Notes: generated by a model from the sequence alone, not told the origin. A stretch of DNA of 64,000 nucleotides from JAKFEW01 sp036675505 (GCA_036675505.1 JAKFEW010000160.1:177273-241272); one strand, 5' to 3'. Shown: positions 8,279 through 17,503, counted from the stretch's first letter. Program-made: numbers and translations.

Positions 8279-8342
8279 GCGCCATCATGAAGGTGGGCCG
8301 GGCACCGCGATCGCGGTGCCCGGCCCACCTTCATGATGGCGC
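8279..8342. repeat. Perfect 64-bp palindrome
   Basis: The 32-base arms are exactly complementary with no spacer, centred on GCGATCGC. It starts 4 bases past the stop of the BON-domain gene and lies about 115 bases upstream of the next minus-strand gene. There is no adjacent T-run. It could act as a very strong transcriptional stop, but perfect zero-loop palindromes of this size are unusual. Confidence 0.9.
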
Positions 8343-8346
8343 TACG

Positions 8347-9000
8347 TTACATCGGGGTGACGGTCAACCGGTTGTCCACGTTCCGGACGCCCCAGACGTA
8401 ATAGGTGTCGTGCTCGGCGGCCATACGCTCCTCCTCGCTGCCCACCGTGCCGACCAGCGTGACGGTGCCTTCCTGCACCTTCACGCCGACCCGCCCGGGA
8501 TCGACGAGCACGTCCTTGTCGAAGACATGGCGGATCGAATCCGCCAGATCGCCGTCGTCGCCGTATTGCTCAGGGTCGACCACGATCTGGTTGTCGACGT
8601 CGGCCACGCCCGGCACCCACCAGGCCAGGACGCCCGCGAGGCGCTTCTCTTCGAGGTTGTCGGTGAGGCCGGTAAGGGTGACGACGCCCTCCACGGCCTG
8701 CGCGTCGAACCGGCGCCGGTTGAGCGCGAGGTCCTGGGCGAACGCGTCGCAGACGTGCTGGGTGATCTGGCGGTCGGTCAGCTCGTTCGCGGTGGGCAGC
8801 CGGAGCTTGTCGCGCACCTCGCCGACCTCGCGCAGCTGCCTGACCAGGTTGACCGCCAGGCGCTTCTCAGCCAGCGCAGGGACTTCGCCGAGCAAATCCA
8901 CGCGGCCTTCCTCGACCGCCACCCGGATGTTGCGGCCGCGCAGGCGTACCTCGCCATGCAGCACGGTTTCGACCGCTTGCTTGAGCTCGCTGTCCGTCAT
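8347..9000 (-). CDS. Protein with three BON domains
   Basis: The 217-residue protein contains three consecutive BON modules (about 1-70, 74-143 and 148-217). Each has the alpha-beta-beta pattern with signatures such as VEGVVTLTGLTDN and VQEGTVTLVGTVGSEEER. BON domains bind phospholipid or other hydrophobic surfaces and occur in envelope-stress proteins such as OsmY. No signal peptide is visible here, so it is either cytoplasmic or exported by an unrecognised route. It is transcribed alone, and its stop is followed at once by the 64-bp palindrome. Confidence 0.85.
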   Translation of the reverse strand: MTDSELKQAVETVLHGEVRLRGRNIRVAVEEGRVDLLGEVPALAEKRLAVNLVRQLREVGEVRDKLRLPTANELTDRQITQHVCDAFAQDLALNRRRFDAQAVEGVVTLTGLTDNLEEKRLAGVLAWWVPGVADVDNQIVVDPEQYGDDGDLADSIRHVFDKDVLVDPGRVGVKVQEGTVTLVGTVGSEEERMAAEHDTYYVWGVRNVDNRLTVTPM

Positions 9001-9127
9001 CCTCCCAGCCTCCTTACCGACGCGGGGTCGCTTTCGGACCCCTAGCGTAAGTTAGCACCGGGGGATTAGCCGGCTCAACCGGCGGTCCCTCGGTGCTGGC
9101 GGGAGGAAAGCTGCGAGAAGCTACGGC

Positions 9128-9874
9128 TCAGAGGATCTCGACACGAACGCCGAGCGTGCCACCGTAACCGGGGCCCGCCGGCGAGGCGGTCGGCGCCGGC
9201 GTGGGCGACGGCGACGCTTCGGGCTCGCCGGCCGCGCCGGACTGACCGCCGGCGTTCGTGGAAGGCTTGGGGGTCGGCGTGGGGGTGTCGATGCCGAGGT
9301 CGATGGTCAGGTCCGTCATCGCGTTCGCCTCGACGATCGCCTCGGTCGAGGCGATGCCCATCGGCGCGCCGGTGGTGCTCAGCGCCTTCACGCGGATCGT
9401 GTAGCGGCCGGCGGGCACGTCGGACTGCTCCCAGTGGGCCTCGGGGCCGGTGAGCTGCAGCGGGATCTCGGCGGACTGCGTGGCGTCGACCTGGCTGAAC
9501 ACGTTGAGCACGAGCGAGCCGATCGGGTCGGCGCCCCAGGTGCGGATCACGAGGCGCAGCGCGCCGTTCGCCTCCGCGGCGGGCTTGCTGGCGCCGGGCT
9601 TCGCGGGGGCCTGGCTGGTCGGGGCCGCCTGGGTCGGGGCGGCGCCGGGCTTGCTGCTCACGCCGGGGGCCTTGGCCGCGGCGCCGGTGCGGCTGGGCGC
9701 AGACAGGCTCGCGGCGCCGCGGGCGGCGGGCTGGGCGACGGTCTTCGCGCCCTTGAGGCCGGCGCGCTGCTTCATGGTGCGCTCCCCCTCGGGAGCGGCG
9801 GCGGGGTTCTTGCCACAGCCGCTCAGCGCGACTGCCGCGAGGATGGCCACCGTGATCTTCTGCCAGGTCCGCAT
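9128..9874 (-). CDS. Lipoprotein with Ala/Pro linker, second gene of a pair
   Basis: The 248-residue product starts MRTWQKITVAILAAVALSGC, a clear signal peptide with lipobox LSGC. Low-complexity Ala/Pro/Lys sequence runs to about residue 100, followed by a beta-sandwich-like domain (LRLVIRTWGADPIGSLVLNV, then AGRYTIRVKAL) and a Thr/Pro/Ser-rich tail. The start is set by a GGTGAGG ribosome site; the frame stays open upstream but that part overlaps the preceding gene and is not coding. It lies 26 bases after the lipoprotein gene at 9901-10491. Both end in similar GVxxEI motifs, so they are probably related and co-expressed. Confidence 0.72.
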   Translation of the reverse strand: MRTWQKITVAILAAVALSGCGKNPAAAPEGERTMKQRAGLKGAKTVAQPAARGAASLSAPSRTGAAAKAPGVSSKPGAAPTQAAPTSQAPAKPGASKPAAEANGALRLVIRTWGADPIGSLVLNVFSQVDATQSAEIPLQLTGPEAHWEQSDVPAGRYTIRVKALSTTGAPMGIASTEAIVEANAMTDLTIDLGIDTPTPTPKPSTNAGGQSGAAGEPEASPSPTPAPTASPAGPGYGGTLGVRVEIL

Positions 9875-9900
9875 CGTTTTGATCCTCACCTTCGGGCGCC

Positions 9901-10491
9901 CTAGCCGTCGACGATTTCGAGGTTGACGCCGATGCCCGTGCCGCCGGCCGGGGCGGCCGCGGTGGTGGCGGTCAGCTTGAGCTGCGCGTCCACCGGGGTG
10001 GTCTGGCCGTCGATGACTTCGGCGTTGGCCGTGGTGGTGCTGGCGAGCGACGCGCCGGCCGCGTCGAGCGCGGCGATGTCGAGCCAGTAAGTGCCGGCCT
10101 TGAGGCCTGTGAAGTTCACGGCCGCGCGGCCGTTCAGCATCTGCGCCTGGGTGACCTCGGCGGTCGCCACGGTCTTGGTGAGCAGGAAGCTGCGGGTCTT
10201 GAGGGCGACGGTGATCTTCGCGACGTCGGCGACCGTGGCCTTGAGGCTGTAGCCCTTGTTCGGGAGGACGAACTCCATCGTGATGGCGCCGGTGCCGGCG
10301 TCTTCGGCAGGGGCCGCGATCTGCAGCGCGGCGTGCTGCTTGATGACCTTGAGGGCCGGGGCGGCGGCGGCCGGGCGGGCCGCGGGCTTCGCGGCGGCCT
10401 TGGGGGCGGTCGCGGTGGGCGCGCCGCTCTGGGTGCAACCGGTCAGGACGGCGATCGCGGCGATCAGGGAGATGACGTGCTGCCGTTCCAT
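9901..10491 (-). CDS. Lipoprotein, first gene of a pair
   Basis: The 196-residue product has an N-terminal signal ending in lipobox LTGC. An Ala/Pro/Lys linker follows, then a beta-rich domain (about residues 48-196) containing ITVALKTRSFLLTKTV, a GLKAGTYWLDIAALD turn and a terminal GIGVNLEIVDG. The pattern suggests a carbohydrate- or surface-binding beta sandwich, but no family is recognised. It forms an operon with the gene at 9128-9874. The upstream region (10587-10608) has GTTAA/GTTAG repeats 11 bases apart on the minus strand. Confidence 0.72.
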   Translation of the reverse strand: MERQHVISLIAAIAVLTGCTQSGAPTATAPKAAAKPAARPAAAAPALKVIKQHAALQIAAPAEDAGTGAITMEFVLPNKGYSLKATVADVAKITVALKTRSFLLTKTVATAEVTQAQMLNGRAAVNFTGLKAGTYWLDIAALDAAGASLASTTTANAEVIDGQTTPVDAQLKLTATTAAAPAGGTGIGVNLEIVDG

Positions 10492-10611
10492 CGGGGATCC
10501 TCCACAAGCGTGCCATTCGGGTGGCTGCTTTTCTTATGGCGGGAGCCCCGCGGTTCAATTCGGGTTTTAACCGAAATATGAACCGGCTATAACTAACACC
10601 CTCTTAACGAG

Positions 10612-12462
10612 TTACATCCCCCACTGCAGCCACAGCCGGCGCACCTTGGCGGCCCGGCTGTCGCAGAACAGCAAGTTGCCGTCAGCCTCGAGCGTCAGCT
10701 CGTGCGGCTCGCTGAACGCCAGCGATCGCGCCTCACCATCGCCCGTGTACGTGCCGCCGCCCGCGATCGTGCGGATCGTCCCGTCCTTGAGCACGATCCG
10801 GATCCGCCGCGAGCCGCGCTCCGCGATGAACACGCGCCCATTCTTGTCCACCGTCACGCCGTACGGGCTGCTGAGCTGCGCCGAAACCGCCGGCCCGCCG
10901 TCGCCGTTGGTGCCCTCGGAACCATCCCCGGCCACCGTCGTGACGACCTCGGTCCGCGCGTCGTACTTGCGCACCCGGTGGTTGCGCGCGTCGGCGAAGA
11001 AAACGTTGTCCTGGCTATCGACGGCCACCTGGTTCACGTAGTTGATCTCGGTCTCGCGGCCCTTGCGGTTGTCGCCGTTGTAGCCGTGCTTGCCGTCCAC
11101 GCCCACCAGCGACGTGACGACCCCATCCCGATCCATGCGGCGAATGTGGTGCCAGGAGCCGCCGTCGTTGTCCCAGGTGTCGGCGAAGACGACGCCGCCG
11201 CGCGAGTCGAGCGCGAAGCCGCGCAGGCCGGCGAACTTGGCCTGCATGGCGGGCCCGCCGTCGCCTGCGAAGTCGTTGAGGAACGATCCGTTGGCCTGGG
11301 CCGGCGCGCCCGCGACGGTGGTGATCGTGCCGCTGACCAAGTTGACGCGGCGGATGCGCATGTTGAGCGTGTCGCCCACGTAGAGCTGGCCCCCCGCACC
11401 GATCGCGAGGCAGCGCGGCCACCAGAGGCCGGCGTCCTTGCCCGCGCCGCCGTCGCCGCTGAACTGCGGCACGCCCTTGCCGGCGAGCGTCGTGATCACG
11501 CCTTCGGAGTCGACCTTGCGGACCATGTGGTTGCCCTCGTCCGCGATGTAAAGGTTGCCGTCGGCGTCCTTCACGACGCTCTTGGGCTTGTAGAGCTGCG
11601 CGTCTTTCGCGGCCTTGCCGTTGCCGCCCAGCCCGCTCTCACCGTTGCCGGCCACCGTCGTCACGGCGAGCACGCGCGCGCCGAGCACGTCGGCCCACGC
11701 GTCGCCGAGCTTCTGCTTGTTGAGGCCCACCGCGAGGGCGTAGGCCTGGTTCATCTCGCCGATCTTGCCGATCGCGAGGTCCGGCACCGGCAGGTCGCCC
11801 TGGGCGAGCGCCGTCTCCGTGAGCTGTGTGAGCTTCGACAGGCCCGCGAGTTCGTAGTCCGCCATCGTCTTGCCGAGCCGCGCCGCGCGGTCGCGCAGGA
11901 ACTCCGTGACGTAGGTGGTGGCGAGGCTGACGTCCACGACGTTCTTGCCGCCCTTCGAGACCGTGAAGCCCACCTCGCGCCGGTTGTCGGCGAGGATCAC
12001 GTTCACGATCACCACCTCGCCGGTGGGCACGCCGCCCGGGAAGTCGTAGCGGCCCTTGTCGTCGGTGGTGGCGGTGAGCGGCTGGCCGTCGAACGCGTAG
12101 AACCGTTCGTCGGGGTCGGTGAGGTAGACGATCGCGTTGGCGATCGGCTTCTGGCTCACGGCAAGCGTGGCGTAGCGCGTCGAGTTGTTCGCCACGATGC
12201 TCGCGCCGTTGTGGCCGATGATGCGCCCGCTGTTGTTGGCGACGATGTTCGCGCCCACCACGCCGGCGGGGCCGATCGCCTGGCCGAGCACGCGGGCGGC
12301 GCCTGTGGCCTCGCGCAGCTTCGCGCGCTCGCGCTCGACCATGGCGGTGCGGTCGACGGAGGCGATGGACGTGGTGAAGACGTCCTTCGCGCTGCACGCC
12401 GCGAGGGCGGTCGAGAGCACGGACGCGGCGGCGACGAAAAGTAGGGGGCAGCGGACGGACAT
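10612..12462 (-). CDS. NHL-repeat beta-propeller lipoprotein A
   Basis: The 616-residue product starts at the ATG behind AAGGAAGG and has a signal peptide with lipobox LAAC. Residues 40-90 contain a conserved segment (ATGAARVLGQAIGPAG, then two NNS motifs). A carboxypeptidase-regulatory-like beta sandwich follows (about 95-170: AIVYLTDPDERFYAFDGQ, TTDDKGRYDFPGG). From about residue 265 six NHL-type blades run to the C-terminus, each with a VAGxGxxGxxGDGG turn and an LYIADxxNHxVRKV strand. NHL propellers bind proteins or ligands outside the cell. It is 50-60 percent similar by eye to the gene at 13513-15429; a divergent gene lies between them. Confidence 0.85.
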   Translation of the reverse strand: MSVRCPLLFVAAASVLSTALAACSAKDVFTTSIASVDRTAMVERERAKLREATGAARVLGQAIGPAGVVGANIVANNSGRIIGHNGASIVANNSTRYATLAVSQKPIANAIVYLTDPDERFYAFDGQPLTATTDDKGRYDFPGGVPTGEVVIVNVILADNRREVGFTVSKGGKNVVDVSLATTYVTEFLRDRAARLGKTMADYELAGLSKLTQLTETALAQGDLPVPDLAIGKIGEMNQAYALAVGLNKQKLGDAWADVLGARVLAVTTVAGNGESGLGGNGKAAKDAQLYKPKSVVKDADGNLYIADEGNHMVRKVDSEGVITTLAGKGVPQFSGDGGAGKDAGLWWPRCLAIGAGGQLYVGDTLNMRIRRVNLVSGTITTVAGAPAQANGSFLNDFAGDGGPAMQAKFAGLRGFALDSRGGVVFADTWDNDGGSWHHIRRMDRDGVVTSLVGVDGKHGYNGDNRKGRETEINYVNQVAVDSQDNVFFADARNHRVRKYDARTEVVTTVAGDGSEGTNGDGGPAVSAQLSSPYGVTVDKNGRVFIAERGSRRIRIVLKDGTIRTIAGGGTYTGDGEARSLAFSEPHELTLEADGNLLFCDSRAAKVRRLWLQWGM

Positions 12463-12592
12463 GCCTTCCTTATACCACCGGCCACGGCGCGCCTTGTGTG
12501 ACGCCCATGCCGAGGAAGTATCGAACTCGCTTGATGTCGAAACGACCATTTCAGAATAACATCACAAAGCTCCGCCGCGAAAGGAGTCCGAG

Positions 12593-13450
12593 ATGAGATA
12601 CGTTCACGCCGGGTGGATGGTAACCGTCGGCCTCGTCATCGGCGGGTGTAGCCGCCCGCTTGCGGCGCCCGGACCGGTCGCCGCGACGACGCGCCTGGCA
12701 CCTGGGTCCGTGGTCGCCCCTGCCTTCCGTGTCCAGGCCGCCGGGGCCTGCCAGGGCTGCGTCGCGGCCGGCAGTGGCGGGTTCAATAACCCGTTCCTGG
12801 GGATCACGGGAACCCATATCTTCGAGGTCGCGGGAACCGATGGAGGCAGCGACGGCAACGGAACCATCATCGTGGGCTTCCGAACCGCGCCCGAAAACCC
12901 GCAACAGCTGTTTGCCGGCGACGTCAGGGATGTCACGTGCGAGGAATTCGTCGGAAGCAAGGGCGAGGTGCGCGAGCAGGTCAGCGCGACGGGGATCGGG
13001 ATCCTGGACAACGTCCGAGGGACGTTCAGCTTTGTCGTCTCGAACCCCAGCCCGTTCGGACCAGCCCCGCTCATGGCTATACGATTCACGCCACCAGCCG
13101 CCGACTTCGTGACAATCCTCGATACCCAGCGCGGCGACGCCGTGACTTTCGACAGCCTCAAAGTCGCAGCCGAGGTCTGCAACCCGGCCGCCGGGCTTGC
13201 AACGCAGACCCTCATCAGGGTGATCGCGTTCACGCCGACCTTGAACTCCGCCCAACGGAAGACACTGGTCACCCAAGTCGAGAGCATCGCTACCGCCATC
13301 GAAGCCGACGACGTCACCTCCGCCAATGCGCGGATTCGGAGCTTCATCACGCAGGTCGAAGGGCTGATGCGGCGAAACGTGGTGACGGTGGCGGAAGGCG
13401 AGAGGTTGATTGCGCTCGCCAATGACATCCTCGTCGCCTTAAGCCCCTAG
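12593..13450 (+). CDS. Lipoprotein with C-terminal FIMAH-like domain
   Basis: The 285-residue product has a short signal peptide with lipobox IGGC. Residues 45-205 are rich in beta strands and Gly and contain two Cys pairs, but I recognise no family. The last 70 residues (LNSAQRKTLVTQVESI to the end) match the FIMAH helical domain found at the C-termini of secreted hydrolases, with the signature IRSFITQVEGL. The ribosome site GAAAGGAG precedes the ATG. The gene is divergent from the propeller gene A and convergent with propeller gene B. Confidence 0.75.
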   Translation: MRYVHAGWMVTVGLVIGGCSRPLAAPGPVAATTRLAPGSVVAPAFRVQAAGACQGCVAAGSGGFNNPFLGITGTHIFEVAGTDGGSDGNGTIIVGFRTAPENPQQLFAGDVRDVTCEEFVGSKGEVREQVSATGIGILDNVRGTFSFVVSNPSPFGPAPLMAIRFTPPAADFVTILDTQRGDAVTFDSLKVAAEVCNPAAGLATQTLIRVIAFTPTLNSAQRKTLVTQVESIATAIEADDVTSANARIRSFITQVEGLMRRNVVTVAEGERLIALANDILVALSP

Positions 13451-13512
13451 GCTCGAGTAAGGCTGGGGCTGCTCTAGCGTTTTCGAGTTTGGAGGGAGAG
13501 GGGAAGGGTGCC

Positions 13513-15429
13513 TTAGAAGCCCCACCTGAGCCACAGCCTCCGGACCTTGGCGCCCCGGCTGTCGGCCACCAGCAAGTTCCCGTCCGGCTCGCGCAGCAGC
13601 TCGATCGGCTCGTTCAGCGCCATCGCCCGCGCCTCGCCGTCGGTCGTCTTGTCGCCGCCGCCCGCCAGCGTGCGGATCTTCCCGTCCGGCCCCACCGCGC
13701 GGATGCGGCGCGCGCCGCGCTCGGCGATGAAGAGGGTCGGCGGCGTGGTCGACGGGTCGAGCTGGAGGCCGTAGGGGCTGCTCAGCTCCGCGGCCGTGGC
13801 CGGCCCGCCGTCGCCGGCCTTGCCGTCCTTGCCGGTGCCGGCCACCGTCGAGACCAGGCCCGTGGCGGCGTCCCAGCGGCGGATCCGGTGGTTGCGGGCG
13901 TCGGCGAAGAACAGGTTGCCGGCCGCGTCCAGCACGAGCTGGTTCACGAAGTTGACCTGCGTCTCGCGCCCGGGCTTGCCGTCGCCGTTGAAGCCGTGCG
14001 CCCCGTCCACGCCGACGATCGTGTCGATCGCGCCGCCGGGCCGGATGCGCCGGATGTGGTGCCAGCTGTTGCCGCCGGTGTCCCAGCAATCCGCCACGAA
14101 GAGCGTGCCGTCCGGCGCGAAGGCCAGGCCCCGGAGGCCGGCGAAGCGGGCCTGCGCGGCCGGGCCGCCGTCGCCCGCGAAGTCGTTGATCGCCACGCCG
14201 TTCACGACGCTCGGCGCGCCCGCGAAGGGGCCGATCAGGCCGGTGGCCGGGTCGAGCGTCCGGAGGCGCTGGTTGACGGTGTCCGCGAGGTAGAGGCGGC
14301 CGTCGGGGCCGAAGGCCGCGGTGCGGGGCCAGTTCAGGGCGGCGTTGGTGGCGAGCCCGCCGTCGCCGTCGAACGCGGCCCGCTCCACCGTGCCGGCCCA
14401 GCGCACGACGGTGCCGTCCGGGGCCACGCGCCGCACGGTGTGGGCGCCCTCGTCGGCGACGTAGAGGTTGCCGGCCGCGTCGCGCGCGAGCCCGATCGGC
14501 TTCATCAGCTCCGCCTCGGTCGCCGGGCCGCCGTCGCCCGTGGCACCGAAGTTGCCCGTGCCCGCCACGGTGGTCATCGCGAGCACGCGCTCGCCGAGCA
14601 TGGTCGCCCAGGCGTCGCCGAGGCCGCGCAGGTTCTGGCCGACGGCGAGCGCGTAGGCGTGGTTCATGTCCGGGATCCGGGCGATCGAGAGGTCCGGCAC
14701 CGGCAGGCCGCCCGACCGCAGCACCTGGGCCGTCAGGTCGGTGAGCGGGCCCAGCTGGGCCAGATCGTAGTCGCCCATCTTCTTGCCGGCGAGAGCCGCG
14801 CGGGCGCGCAGGAACTCCGTCACGTAGGTGGAGGCGAGGCTCACGTCCACCTTGTTCTCGCCGGCCCTGGTGCGCACGAAGCCCACCTCGCGCCGGTTGT
14901 CGGCGAGGATCACGTTCACGATCGCGACCTGGTCCACCGCGATGCCGTCCGGCACCTGGTAGCCGCCACGGTCGTCGGTGGTGGCGGCGATCGGCTGGCC
15001 GTCCTTGGCGAAGAAGCGCTCCTCGGGATCCGTGAGGTAGACGAGCGCGTTGGCGACCGCCTCCTCCTTGTAGGTCGCCTGGGCGACCTTGTACGAGGGC
15101 TGCGCGGCCTCGCACGACGCCGCGGCCAGGCCATAGCGAGACGTATTGCTCGACACGATGCCCGCGCCGTTCTGCCCGATCACGGCCGCGCTGTTGTTCG
15201 AGACGATGTTGCCGCCCACGAGGCCGCTCGGCCCGGTCGCCGTGCCGCTGATGCGCGCGGCGCCCGTGGCCTCCCGCAGGCCCTTGCCGGCGGTCGGCAC
15301 GAACCGCTGAGAGCGCCGCACCTCGCGGTCCGCGTTCGGCGTGGCCGGCGGCGTCCCGGGCGCGGGGGCGCAGGCCGCGAGGAGCAGGGCGGCGAGGGCG
15401 AGCGAAGAGCGGCGGGCGCGAGGCGGCAT
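13513..15429 (-). CDS. NHL-repeat beta-propeller lipoprotein B
   Basis: This is a 638-residue paralogue of the protein at 10612-12462 with the same order: signal peptide with lipobox LAAC, the ATGAARISG-containing segment with NNS motifs, a regulatory-like beta sandwich (ALVYLTDPEERFFAKDGQ), and six NHL blades ending in KVRRLWLRWGF. The conserved segment before the propeller makes the pair distinct from generic NHL proteins. The carrier of a GAAxNGVxxNDFAGDGG turn in blade 3 is common to both. The products are presumably anchored to the outer membrane facing outside; partners are unknown. Gene duplication followed by insertion of the FIMAH gene, or the reverse order, explains the layout. Confidence 0.85.
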   Translation of the reverse strand: MPPRARRSSLALAALLLAACAPAPGTPPATPNADREVRRSQRFVPTAGKGLREATGAARISGTATGPSGLVGGNIVSNNSAAVIGQNGAGIVSSNTSRYGLAAASCEAAQPSYKVAQATYKEEAVANALVYLTDPEERFFAKDGQPIAATTDDRGGYQVPDGIAVDQVAIVNVILADNRREVGFVRTRAGENKVDVSLASTYVTEFLRARAALAGKKMGDYDLAQLGPLTDLTAQVLRSGGLPVPDLSIARIPDMNHAYALAVGQNLRGLGDAWATMLGERVLAMTTVAGTGNFGATGDGGPATEAELMKPIGLARDAAGNLYVADEGAHTVRRVAPDGTVVRWAGTVERAAFDGDGGLATNAALNWPRTAAFGPDGRLYLADTVNQRLRTLDPATGLIGPFAGAPSVVNGVAINDFAGDGGPAAQARFAGLRGLAFAPDGTLFVADCWDTGGNSWHHIRRIRPGGAIDTIVGVDGAHGFNGDGKPGRETQVNFVNQLVLDAAGNLFFADARNHRIRRWDAATGLVSTVAGTGKDGKAGDGGPATAAELSSPYGLQLDPSTTPPTLFIAERGARRIRAVGPDGKIRTLAGGGDKTTDGEARAMALNEPIELLREPDGNLLVADSRGAKVRRLWLRWGF

Positions 15430-15510
15430 CGGGGTTCCCCTTCTGGACGCTCATCATACCCGCCGGGACGGCGTTTCCGCCTCCACGTGGCCCGTGGACC
15501 GAGCTTCGTT

Positions 15511-15516
15511 TATAAT
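15511..15516 (+). promoter_or_regulatory. Promoter -10 element of the encapsulin operon
   Basis: A perfect TATAAT lies 26 bases before the cargo-gene start in the 113-base divergent gap between propeller gene B and the encapsulin operon. No good -35 hexamer is seen 16-18 bases upstream, so an activator or extended -10 recognition is likely. Confidence 0.55.
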
Positions 15517-15542
15517 GGGCGCCCCGCCCCCCAGGAACCTAC

Positions 15543-16592
15543 ATGAACCTCGACCCCATCGCCTCCCGCCCCCCCGCGGACCTCGCCGGCCTTCCCGGCC
15601 GCGAGGCGGTCGTCGAGCGGCTGTTGGACGCGCTGCGCGGCGAGCACGCGCTGATCGTCCAGCTCATGAGCCACGGTTACCGGCTGCGCGACGAGGATGC
15701 GCTGCACGTCATCGAGGGCATCTCGCGCCAGGACATGCGGCACTTCAAGTGGCTGGCCGAGACCGTCGTCCGCCTCGGCGGCACGCCGACGCTTGCGCGC
15801 GGCCCGGTGGCGCTCGAGCCCGCGGCGCCCCATGTGTGGCTCGCGGCGGACGTCGCGCTGATCGAGACGCGGATGGCGGCCTACAGCGAGTTGCTCGACA
15901 GCATCGACGGCCTGACCGGCGAAGAGCCTGCGCTGGAGGTGCGCCAGCTGATCGAGCGCATCCTGGGCGACAAGATCTACCACCGCGAGAAGGTCCTCGC
16001 GCTCGCCGCGGCCTGGGAAAGCCGCGAGCACCCGGAGCCCGCGCCCATAGTACATGACGAGGTTGACGACGCCACGCGCGGTTTCCTCGATTTCGCGATC
16101 GGCCACGAGTACGAGGTGATCCTCCAGTACCTCCACCATGCGTTCCTGCTCGAGGACCAGTGGGCCTCGCGCGTGCTCGAGGACGTCGCGATCGAGGAGA
16201 TGCGGCACCTCGGCTGGCTCACGGAGGCGCTCGTCGACCGCGGCGGCTGCCCGTATTGGGAGGCCCGGCGGCTCGAGCTGAACGACGACGCCGTGCGCAT
16301 GCTCGAGCTCGACCAGCAGCGCGAGATCGAGGTCGAGGCGGACTACGCCCAGATGACCGCCGCGATGGCGGATTCCGAGATCCGCCGCCTGTTCGATCGG
16401 ATCGGCGACCACGAGCGTTTCCATGCCGGCACACTCGGCCGCCTGATCACCCGCCTCAAGTCCACTTCAGTCGCTTCGCCCATCGACCTCACGAGCGAGA
16501 TCTCAGATCCCGCTTCGCACGGTACTTTGCCATCCCCGCCGAAATCCTGCCCCTACACCGTGGGCAGCCTTTTCGGCCAATCGCAATCCTGA
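15543..16592 (+). CDS. Encapsulin cargo: duplicated ferritin-like protein with C-terminal loading peptide
   Basis: The 349-residue protein contains two ferritin-like four-helix modules in one chain (about 20-155 and 178-305). The internal duplication is plain: QDMRHFKWLAETVVRLGG at 63-80 aligns with EEMRHLGWLTEALVDRGG at 218-235. The second module keeps candidate diiron ligands (Glu189/191, Glu219, His222, Glu291, His294). The first is degenerate, with Asp64 and His67 in place of ExxH and His147 near its end. After a Ser/Pro-rich linker the protein ends SCPYTVGSLFGQSQS, matching the TVGSL core of family 1 encapsulin loading peptides. The shell gene follows 32 bases later. By inference it is an iron- or peroxide-handling enzyme packed inside the shell. 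Confidence 0.88.
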   Translation: MNLDPIASRPPADLAGLPGREAVVERLLDALRGEHALIVQLMSHGYRLRDEDALHVIEGISRQDMRHFKWLAETVVRLGGTPTLARGPVALEPAAPHVWLAADVALIETRMAAYSELLDSIDGLTGEEPALEVRQLIERILGDKIYHREKVLALAAAWESREHPEPAPIVHDEVDDATRGFLDFAIGHEYEVILQYLHHAFLLEDQWASRVLEDVAIEEMRHLGWLTEALVDRGGCPYWEARRLELNDDAVRMLELDQQREIEVEADYAQMTAAMADSEIRRLFDRIGDHERFHAGTLGRLITRLKSTSVASPIDLTSEISDPASHGTLPSPPKSCPYTVGSLFGQSQS

Positions 16593-16624
16593 ATCCCGCG
16601 TAGACCCGCCACCAGGAGGACCCC

Positions 16625-17485
16625 ATGTACGACTTCCTCGACCGCAGCAACGCCCCCCTTCGCGAAGAGGAGTGGCGCCAGATCGACACCCTGGTGGTGG
16701 AGGTGGCGCGCCGCCAGCTGGTCGGGCGCCGCTTCATCCCGGTCTTCGGCCCGCTGGGTGCCGGCACCCAGGACGTCGACTACGACGTCTTCACCGGCAC
16801 CGATGCGGCCGTCGTCAGCACGCTGGGCGAGTCCACCGATCCGGTCCGCGCGAAGCGGCGCGTGCACGAGCACATGCCGTTGGTGTTCAAGGATTTCATG
16901 CTCTACTGGCGCGACCTCGAGTCGAACCGCCTGATGGGCACGCCGGTCGACCTCGGCGCGGCGGCCGCGGCGGCTTCCTTCTGCGCGCAGAAAGAAGACG
17001 ACCTGATCTTCAACGGCCACGAAGATCTCGGCTACCCCGGCCTCACCACCGTCGAAGGCCGTCAGATCCTCCAGGCCAGCGACTGGGACGTGGCCGGCAA
17101 TGCGTTCAACGACATCGTCGCGTCCACCCGCATGCTGATCAACGAGGGCTTCTTCGGGCCCTTCGCCCTGGTCGTGAGCCCCAAGGCCTTCAGCCAGATG
17201 CAGCGCGTTTACGCGAACTCCGGCGTGCTCGAAATCAACCACGTGCGCGAGATCGCGACGGGCGGCGTCTATCAATCCCCGCTGCTGCGCGACAAGCTCG
17301 GCTTCGTGGTGTCGATGGGCATCCAGAACTTCGACATCGCGATCGGCCAGGACCTCATCACGGCTTACCTCGGCCCCGAGAAGATGAACCACCCCTTCCG
17401 CGTGATGGAGAGCCTGGTGCTCCGCATCAAGCGCCCCGGCGCGATCGTCTCGCTCGAGCAGCCCGTCGCCACGCGCAAGCGCTAG
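16625..17485 (+). CDS. Family 1 encapsulin shell protein (linocin M18 type)
   Basis: Encapsulins form HK97-fold icosahedral protein shells that enclose enzymes. The 286-residue length suits a T=1 or T=3 family 1 shell. The N-terminus has the diagnostic pattern LDRSNAPLREEEWRQID and RRFIPVFGPLGAG. The middle contains the helix DIVASTRMLINEGFFGPFALVVSP and the HK97 A-domain segment, and the end has HPFRVMESLVLRIKRPGAIVSL. A strong ribosome site, AGGAGGA, precedes the ATG. It lies directly downstream of the cargo gene, whose C-terminus carries the matching loading peptide. Confidence 0.95.
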   Translation: MYDFLDRSNAPLREEEWRQIDTLVVEVARRQLVGRRFIPVFGPLGAGTQDVDYDVFTGTDAAVVSTLGESTDPVRAKRRVHEHMPLVFKDFMLYWRDLESNRLMGTPVDLGAAAAAASFCAQKEDDLIFNGHEDLGYPGLTTVEGRQILQASDWDVAGNAFNDIVASTRMLINEGFFGPFALVVSPKAFSQMQRVYANSGVLEINHVREIATGGVYQSPLLRDKLGFVVSMGIQNFDIAIGQDLITAYLGPEKMNHPFRVMESLVLRIKRPGAIVSLEQPVATRKR

Positions 17486-17503
17486 GCGCCGGAGGCGGTC
17501 GGC

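Noticed and set aside
9128..10558. One 476-codon frame covering two lipoprotein genes
   Set aside because: A second signal peptide with its own ribosome site begins at 9874, and the upstream part of the frame overlaps the well-supported gene at 9901-10491 in another frame.
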